Assembly: GCA_030248065.1 (NCBI GenBank)
Contig: JASAMV010002058.1
Location: 1 to 64,000 of the forward strand
Direction: 5' to 3'
DNA: 64,000 nucleotides
DNA from: Rhynchonema sp. JSB1_4
Lineage: Eukaryota > Nematoda > Chromadorea > Monhysterida > Xyalidae
A program made the translations under genes and the position numbers. Below the pieces are notes generated by a model. The model had not been told where the DNA came from and searched no databases. It was given only the letters and a program-made list of their open reading frames with translations. Shown piece by piece: positions 56,276-64,000 of this stretch; the stretch's first letter is position 1, and each line of letters starts with the position of its first letter.

Positions 56276-59200
56276 TCAAATCGAGCATTGAAGCCGATGC
56301 AACCGAGTTGCGCTGCGGGTTGTAATGGAACTGACGGTGTTGTTGTGGCACGTTCATGGGCACCATTGGGGGTCCGCCCCCACGCAAGGCTGGCTCGAAC
56401 ATTGCGTGTGACCAGTCGCCACCGTTCGGGGTTAGACAATGCTGAAAGGACCTGATTCTTGACCGAAGACAAAGACACATAATTTTCCTGTTATCCGATG
56501 GTTGCACCTGTTTTGTGAGTAAGTTTCTGTGGTTAGCGTACAGTGAGGATCAAACTTGTTGGGGCATTTCGAAATCGGTGCCGTTGAGTTTCACCACGAC
56601 GTGGGAGGCCAATAGTGCTCCTGGCACCAACACCGATCAGAACTGCCGTCCAAACATTATAATGAAAGTCGGACATTGATTCGCCTCGGCTTTTATTGGC
56701 ATTGACTGTTTACAGTCGCAACGTGCGCTTTTCGTGGATCTTTTCTAAGGTTGGAGTGGTTTGCGTGGCTGGTGCCTAAGCCTAAGCGTAAGCCTGAAAC
56801 AAAGCCTAAGCCTAAACCTTCACGAGCACACGAAAAGCCCGAAAGGCGAATAAACGTCCACGTTCAATTATAATGAGCCGAGCAGTATTCATCGCTGGTT
56901 CGTCCCCCTGCCCCGAACACGTTGTTCGTCTTGTTATCATGCCCTTCGTACGCTTTTTTCCAAAGACAGCACGTTTCGAACCGAACAGTAACTGTCATGA
57001 TGTACTATAACGTCACAGCAGTGAGATTTACCTTTTTCATCCTGTCTTCATACACGGTGAACCATTGCAAAGGACAAAATGAAACCCGCGAAACTTTACC
57101 AACCAACGAAGCAGCATTGCTCATCTGCGGTTGTGGCGGCAGTTTTCCCATCTGAGCGGCGAGTCCACCGTCCAGGTTGCGTTGTATTCGTTTCGACACG
57201 CCACCAACCCGGGCGCGTGACACCCCGCCTCCTCCATTGATGAGGCCGCGATTGTTTGATTGTGGTGGCGATTGGTTCGGCGCCAGCAGGGGCGGACTCG
57301 GCGCGATAAAGCTGCTGCTCGGCGAACTGATGTCGTTGTCTGGGGAGAATTAGGAGCGAGGCTTGGACACGCCACCTTTCTGGGATCATTTAGGGCAGCA
57401 ATCTGTGCATTCGCACTGATGATGAACTAACCGCCACATGCGAAGCCACACGTCGAAAAGTGCAAAATTCGCTTGGTTTTTACACGCTTTGCCTGATCGA
57501 ACTGTAATCTGATCAAAATGGACCAAAACCACTCGATTGGCAGTGCCATTTTCTTGCACCAACCTTTTGGCAGTACCAAATTCAACAATTCAATGGCCAC
57601 CAGATGCACGAGCAGCACCCAACACGGTGTGCGCAGTAGGTCGTAGTGGTCGACGGAGAACTTGAGACACACCAAACAACATTTCTCCAATCTGCGTCGG
57701 TCCGGAGTGTTCTGTTTGAGTTCCTGCACCAGGATCTCTTTGAAACGGCGAATGTCGAACACCTGAAAATAAATTGGGGACCTTATGGGCAGCACTGATG
57801 ATGTTCTGGTGCAACAGTGTGAAATTTGGTGATCGGATCTACTTGTCTTGGTGACGTAATATTTCTGTAATTTGAACATTATAGATCTACTGATTCCACT
57901 GGCTTCGACCCAACCCAGCCAATGAAGACACGTGACAATGTCGTTTCGCACACTGAATGTTGACCTTCTTCATGGTTCCGTCTGTGCGTGGGCTTTGGTC
58001 AGCTGAACCATTGTATGAAACACGTTGATGATGTTCCGGTGCACGTTTAGTCTGCTTGCTTGGTTTAAATTGCCATGTGCTTGTGTATACATAATTTTCA
58101 GTCCCTCAGTTGCTTTCAAGTTTCCAAACGTGCGGACTGGTTGTCTTCTGCGTACGCATGATCTAAATCTTCATACCTGCACCAAATCTCTCGCATGCGT
58201 GTATTTTTTGTGTTAAGTCTGAGAATTAGGTTCCACACGTGCATGTATTCCCAAGAGATCTGTGTAATATGTAACGACAATAGAATCATAAACCTGGGTA
58301 CAAATCCTTTCAAAACAACAACAGCAAAAGCAGCAGATAAACAACAAATTTTTGTTACATCTGCAGTGTTTTTTGTGTCCATTGATAAGCGTGCAAACGT
58401 GTGTATTATCCAAACCACTCGTGAACAAAATGTGTAACCGTGCGCTCCAGATAAATTCGACAAACAATAGGGCAGATCCGGATAAATTTCTTGGGTCCCT
58501 AATATATTCCTTTCGAAAGGGTGAGCAGTTTGGTGCTGCAGATATACCGAATATCAAAGGTTTTCTGATAACGATTGCGACACAGGACAGAAAAATCGGT
58601 CATATCGTGACCGATTGAGTGGATTAAAAATTTTGCGGAGGAATTTTTCGCACGCGCGCGTGCGCCACAAAAAGTGCACCAGGATACATGTACATCTGAT
58701 CGTGTTGATTACCTGAACACCCCACTCAAGAGGGCCTTTTCACACCAAAAAGCGTCACTTTTGTTTTCATGCCTTACTAACCCCGATTAACGCATGTTAT
58801 CATGCAATATTTGTCAACCGGGACCTGTTGTTTTCTTTCAAGCCACGCTCCCCTTGTTGAATTTTGAAATCAAAACGACCCAAGCATGACAACGCATGTC
58901 AATTTTAACCTCACCTCGGCGTGCAAAAGTGCGCCTTTTTATGAGAGCAGATGACACTACGTATCTCAAACATGATACTTTTCCGCTTCCGCGTCCGAAT
59001 GACAAGCCTTTGCAAACAACGGAGTGGTTTGAGTTTGATGTTTGTGAAACCCTAAACCGCGGTACTGTGTGACATGTGCTCTCACGCAAACCTCAAATTG
59101 CTGCTTTTGTGTATTGTAGTCTTTTTTGTTTGGAAAGATTCAGGAAACTGGTGACATGAGAAAACTGAAGTAATTCAGATTGGATTACAACAAGGACTTA

Positions 59201-61598
59201 AAAACATGAAATGCACGCTTTGAAGGTCGAATCAAATTCTTCAGCATTGATGTTCTGTGTGTTGTTCTTTTTCCGCGTGCTATTACACTTTGGGGTCAGA
59301 CGCGCGTGTCAAACAAAAAGGCGGAAAAAATAAAAACAGACATGCAATAAATATGGTTTTGGCGTTTAAAATGTCAAGTTCATTCATGCGGGCCGCGCCA
59401 GTAGTGGCCTTAGGATTTTCACTCATGGTGTTTTTAAAAAGTAGTGACATGGTAAGTGATGTAATGGGATTGAACAGCAACATTATTTGCGGATCCAAAT
59501 TTCAGCGTTTTTTCACTGTTTGTCAAAATCTTACAGTGCGAATGCGCCGAAACACTGATTTTGAAAACATGGTGCACACATGCTCGTGAAACTTCACTGC
59601 TTTTGAATGCCTCAGTTTGGAAAATAATCAGCATTGCTTGAATGTTCCTTAAAGAAAGAACCAGACATAAAAACAAAATAAACCAAAATTCCATTGGCAC
59701 ACCTTGACAGGTCTCTGATCAACGACAAACAAGTCATTGGCTCGATTTCGGTACAACGGCTTCAAGAATACGGGCGTGTGGCACATTCGTTTCGCCCACA
59801 AGTTGCCGTCGGGGTCGATTTTGAGTTTGACACCTTGTTCGAGGTCGTTGTGAATCTCAGCCACTGCGCCAGAGCGTTCGGGATTGTCGAAATATGATAG
59901 GCCGACGCTGAAAGTGAAATTGATGCGTACAGTCTACCCTCGATGTGGTGAATCCATCGGCTGTGAGCAGATAAACGCGGAATGCGGAAATTGGTTAGCA
60001 GATGGTGATCGTCAGGGTGAAGAACGCCAACGGCACGTCCCAAAGAAAAACCAGCTAAGATAACAACTGGTACCCTAAAACCTAAAATAGAAGCGGGCTG
60101 TATTTTATCACGACCCCTTTTGGGGGGGTCGTATTTTTGAGGGCTCTATCGTTAGGCGGTTTAGAAAAAACATACGTGGGCGTTTTGAAAGCCGAAAGCC
60201 TGCACCTACCGCAACCCATCGAATTCGGCCTCTGTGCCGTCAATAGTAATTACAGGGTGTCTCAAATATGCCTTCGCTGTCCGACGATTGTTCTCCATCA
60301 CAATCAGCTTGCCCCAAATCTGTTTCTCCAGATTCGGCAGTTTGTCGTAGACTTCGTGCAGGTGCTCCTGGAAAGAATGTTCTTCGTTGTTTCTTTTTCA
60401 ATGGCGTGGATCATTTTGTTACCAGTTTGCTTCACCCCGAGTGTGTTCATGCTCAGCACCGTTTCACTTGTTATCGGCTTGGTACATGTTTCGATAATTT
60501 TTGAAGTGCAGTGTGGCTGTTGTGAACAAAGAAGTTCATCAGATCGCCATATTGATATGGCTGCACCTTCAATCAGAAACCCTGAACCCCAGTGTAGTTT
60601 TTAACGAGCTATTGTCAACCTTTTTAATGACTAATTTTCCCGCCAATAAAAAGTGAACAACAGAACATTAGATTGTGTTCTTTGTTTTGCTCTGGTTACC
60701 ACCCGAGCGGAACATAAACATCCATGCAAATTACCCCCAGGTGCAAATATAAATTACCGATCTGCGTAAACTAAATACACTAGTATTATACACCAACTAA
60801 CTAAACAAATTTATCTGCGAATCTTTGTTACTCGGAGGCAAATTGAGCATTACACTTTTAGTAACAGGCCCAGGGGTACGATTACCAATCCAGGTCAACT
60901 CAGCCAAATAATAGAATTTGAGAAAAGTTTTAAACAAAGTTCTGAGTTATGCGTGGATGGAGCGCATGTTTAGGAGAAAATGAGATGTCACAGCACTTGG
61001 CATTGTTTTGATATGATTCAAAGAGATTGACAAGCAGAGTGTCAAGGTGTTGATAATAATTTGCAGAACTAACTTTCATATGAAATAAACCAGTGAGAAA
61101 TTCAACCGGAAGAGAAGCCGCATAGGTGCATACATACATACATACCTGGTAGAAAACAAGAACTTGGACTGTAAGACAAGTTGTTTGAAATGCTCCGTAG
61201 GCTCTGGCGTCATTTTAGATCATTGCGTTTCAACTTTACCGCAACAGTGATCGTTTCCAGACACAGGCGTTCTCGTGTTATCATGACCATCGATGTCAAA
61301 CCCAACACGCTGTAGTGCGTGAAGAACAAAATGATCGAAACCAAACAAAATAAATTAGATCACAAAAGCGGGGCAAACCTCAATCATAGTCTCGCCGTCC
61401 ACCCAACAACGTCCATTTAGGTTCCCTCTCTGTTCGCAAGGCATTTGTTGATCACTTGAACCACTGCTCGACGCCTCACTGCCCTGGTCATCGCTGTTGC
61501 AGCCTTGTGACAGCAGCTTATCGATCAAATCCTGACGCGAATGGTAGCTCATTGCGCTCGTCACAAGGATGCGATCGTTCAGTTTGATGACGCTCCGT
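56276..61598 (-). CDS. Divergent SMAD-family protein (MH2 domain), partial
   Basis: Exons in order: 61598-61379, 60367-60210, 59907-59703, 57762-57564, 57339-57104, and one starting at 56441. Phases agree at each junction. Exons 2-4 form an MH2 domain: Gln-Ile-Trp-Gly-Lys-Leu-Ile, Pro-Val-Ile-Thr-Ile-Asp-Gly, Arg-Val-Gly-Leu-Ser-Tyr-Phe, Leu-Glu-Gln-Gly-Val-Lys-Leu, Val-Lys-Val-Phe-Asp, and Thr-Pro-Cys-Trp near the end. Each corresponds to a landmark of the SMAD MH2 fold, closest in layout to co-Smads. Exon 1 is a Ser-rich linker-like segment. Exons 5-6 add a Pro/Gln/Ser-rich tail after MH2. SMADs carry TGF-beta signals to the nucleus through MH2 oligomers. No MH1 domain was found in the window; it may lie beyond the right edge or be lost. 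The 57564 donor is inferred, since without it the frame stops at 57427. The 3' end is uncertain. No C-terminal Ser-X-Ser is seen, which fits a co-Smad or a divergent Smad. Confidence 0.75.
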
Positions 61599-63690
61599 CT
61601 GGAAAACATATTTTGGATGAAACTTTACATTTTTTTGTTTCAGATAAAAAAATCTCTATCATTATGATTATGAACAAAACGTCAGAAATGTGTCCATATG
61701 TATGTATGTATCTATGTATAGTTCACGTTTCATTGGCGTTGAAAATCGCAAAAGAGCCCGGAACAGTTATGATCACTTCAGTTGGTACTAGCGCGTCTCG
61801 TACAAGCAGCCGCGCATGAATCGCATAAACGGCAGCGTCAGGTAACTTTTGTCAAGACTGAAATTCGGCACAAGCGAAAGCGTTTACTCCCAGGGGTTTA
61901 GGCTGAAGCTGTGCTGAGCCGTCTAAGTTTCGATTTGAGCCTGATTTCAGTCCTACTGTAATTCTTGTGTGGACGTGGTCAGTTACCTATCTGTGACGAA
62001 TTGCACTGGTGCCCTCACTTCTCCACACATCAATAGCAAAACTTTATATGAAGAAGTTTCTGCCCTGAATGCGGTGCGCGAACGACAAAGTCAAGTACGG
62101 GTATTGGGCGAATGGGTCAACAAGCCGAATTGAATAATGGAAAAATTTGTGGTCGAATAATCAGAAAAAGTGGCTATTCAAAGGAAACGCGTCAGAAATT
62201 TGTATATTTTTAACAAATTGTTGTGTTATAATAATGACTTTTTTTACGAATTCATGTATGCAATCGAAAACCGTATAAGTGAGCAAGTTGAAGTGTTGGA
62301 AAACATTCAATATTCGTATGAAGTTTCGTTGGAAAGATGAAAACACTTTTTTCTTCGATTTCGGGCGCACTGACAGCAAGCGCAGAACATCAAAAAGGTG
62401 TTTTCAGTCAAACACATAAAAATAGCAAAGAATAACAAATAAAAGTTTTGTGGATTGCAAAGCTTGACTGATTTCATTCAGGCGAAACTGGTGATTAAAT
62501 CGGAGAACCAACAAGCGGCTGAAAAAGAAAATCAATCAAACAACAAAAAGAAGAGGCAGATGCGCGCGCATGAGGGCTTTCACCGCAGAAAATTGAATCT
62601 AATTTATGAAAGAAAGAGCCATGCGCGCGCAAACAATGAAAGAGTGAAACAATGAAAAATTGGAGCTGGTATGTTTCGTACTCACCTATAAAAGTGAATC
62701 AGAAATGTGAAAGGCAAAGAAAAGCGATCGGAAACAACACTTCAGAGGAGATGCACATTCAGGCCCGAAAGCGCAAATGCACACGCACACGCATGAAACA
62801 ACAAGGCGGAAATAAAACTGAGCAGGCACATGCGTCAAACATGACACCGTGTGAAACTTATGCTCCAAAATCTGTGCATGTATTTTGCACATCAGGTACT
62901 CACTTGCACGCACGTTGCAAGATCTCTTATTTTTGCACACAGATTTTCACAGGACACACCAGTTGTTGTGGCGTGGAAGTGGCTTGGCGATATAATATTA
63001 TCTCGTAGTAGTATAAATACCTTGTGTATGTTGTTGAATGAGCTGAGGTCGGATATTGCGCCATGCTCACTCAAATGATGCACATGCGCACAGGATACGG
63101 GACTCTACTGTTTTCAAGAGGATAACATTTCACGGTGCGCATGTACGTATGCATGTTTCATTGTTCTGATCTCTCCTTTTTATCTTCATATATCACATAT
63201 CCATTTTTCGTGGTATTTATTTTGGTGGGTGGAGTTCCGAATGAGAGCTGTGGGGTGCTTGCCAGATTTTTTGGAAGCTGCTTGGTGGATCTGCAGAAAC
63301 ATGTCTGAGGAAAACCGCTGAATGCCTGATAATTTAGTTCAGACCAAGTTCAGTCTTGCACTCGGACCGAGCATTACATAAAAAGAAGTGTATAAACTTT
63401 CGCCATCATTCAAATTCAAGCCCAGTTTACCCGAAATGACACACCCATGCCAGACATAGTATTATAATACACCTGAATTGAATTTATGCAAAAACATTTA
63501 TTTCGAAACAGGTTATACCTGGCGCACAACATGCGAAATGCAATAAAAATTGTTAGCACAGCTGTCCAGAATACCACAAACACCAGGATCATAGTATAAT
63601 GTTTGTTCGGCAGGCACTATGTTTGGGTGTAGTATACTCACGAGCATTTAACCCGATCTGAGCCCAAAATAGCAACTTTTTAACCAAATA
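61599..63690. other. Intergenic or upstream SMAD introns
   Basis: The first SMAD exon found starts in phase 2, so at least one more exon must lie upstream, but I cannot identify one here. Lys/Arg-rich frames at 62455-63000 (+) look like low-complexity sequence. Tandem ATGT/ATAC short repeats occur near 61700. Confidence 0.4.
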
Positions 63691-64000
63691 ATGCCAAAAA
63701 CAATCTCCGAAACCACACTTCCTTTATTTCTCTTGCTCCTCACACCCAACCATCTGAGTGAATGTTTCATCACCCAATCACGTGATGGGTCGGTGCATGG
63801 CACCATGCTGTTTGACGTACCCAGCAACAGAGAACGATGTTTCTATCAGGATGTTGTGGTCGGAATGAATATTGATGTGGTTGCGCAGGTTTGCCCACTT
63901 TGTGAAATGACGTTTTATGACGTAACGTTTGATCAGCATAATGGTTTTATAGCAAGCCTGATCATTGGATCGGATCGATCTGAGTGTTTTTTTTAGCAAA
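63691..64000 (+). CDS. p24/TMED cargo receptor, first exon only
   Basis: The ATG at 63691 opens a signal peptide (Leu-Pro-Leu-Phe-Leu-Leu-Leu-Leu, residues 10-17). The start of a GOLD domain follows: Phe-Asp-Val-Pro-Ser-Asn-Arg-Glu-Arg-Cys-Phe-Tyr-Gln-Asp, the Cys-Phe-Tyr-Glu/Gln signature of p24 proteins. The exon ends in phase 0 at 63888 (CAG then GTTTGC). The remaining GOLD domain, coiled coil, membrane helix and KKXX tail lie beyond the window. p24 proteins cycle between ER and Golgi in COPII/COPI vesicles and sort cargo. Which TMED subfamily this is cannot be told from one exon. Confidence 0.75.

Noticed and set aside
60250..60272. An AGGGTGTCTCAAA stretch like the TIR at 14426
   Set aside because: It lies inside the SMAD MH2 exon and encodes in-frame residues at a conserved position (Tyr-Leu-Arg-His-Pro-Val-Ile), with no partner TIR. 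I treat it as chance.

Overview
The window is nuclear DNA from an intron-rich animal. Genes are split by mostly short GT-AG introns, lie on both strands, and in one place are nested inside one another. Several features fit a nematode or close ecdysozoan relative. One site holds the hexamer TTAGGC in an exact short array, palindromic TA/TTAA-flanked elements are common, and the two ionotropic-receptor-like genes are highly divergent. I cannot name the species. Genes such as METTL25B, GEMIN7 and TRPT1 make a Caenorhabditis-like, gene-poor lineage less likely.

Layout, left to right. 1-3 kb: a weak secreted-protein model (-). 3.2-7.3 kb: a six-exon peptide-type class A GPCR (-) whose first intron carries nested palindromic elements. 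11.5 kb: a small membrane protein (+). 12.6-14.4 kb: an 18-finger C2H2 gene (-) with a one-base frameshift. 16.5-19.5 kb: two tandem ionotropic-receptor-like genes (+) that appear to lack the pore loop. 20.3-26.3 kb: a complete 12-exon BiP/HSPA5 gene (+) with an unfolded-protein-response promoter and a hAT-like insertion in intron 2. 28.1-29.8 kb: a small single-pass membrane protein (-). 32.3-34.1 kb: two abutting palindromic elements. 34.75-35.05 kb: a broken copy of the last METTL25B exon. 36.7-37.4 kb: an unrecognised basic protein (+). 37.6-41.1 kb: METTL25B/RRNAD1 (-). 41.5-44.4 kb: GEMIN7-like (-), whose intron encloses a + strand gene with an internally duplicated two-exon module. 45.7-46.2 kb: SERP1/RAMP4 (-). 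46.4-51.4 kb: a repeat island of G/C-homopolymer-rich hAT-like elements, TIR elements and a dying LINE. 51.9-53.4 kb: TRPT1 tRNA 2'-phosphotransferase (+). 54.6-56.0 kb: a TIR element. 56.3-61.6 kb: a divergent SMAD-type MH2 gene (-). 63.7 kb to the end: the first exon of a p24/TMED cargo receptor (+).

Three genes belong to the ER and early secretory pathway: BiP is the lumenal chaperone, SERP1 the translocon-associated stress protein, and TMED a p24 cargo receptor. They are on different strands and far apart, so I read this as coincidence rather than an operon. The most unusual signals are a 10-base motif (TGATGTTTCA) present in 23 exact copies, a second dispersed ~22-base motif, the pore-loop-less receptor pair, and repeated insertion of one palindromic element against the end of another.

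Exon borders were set by hand from reading frame, intron phase and GT/AG signals. For BiP, METTL25B, SERP1, TRPT1 and the duplicated-module gene, all phases close exactly. No database search was possible.
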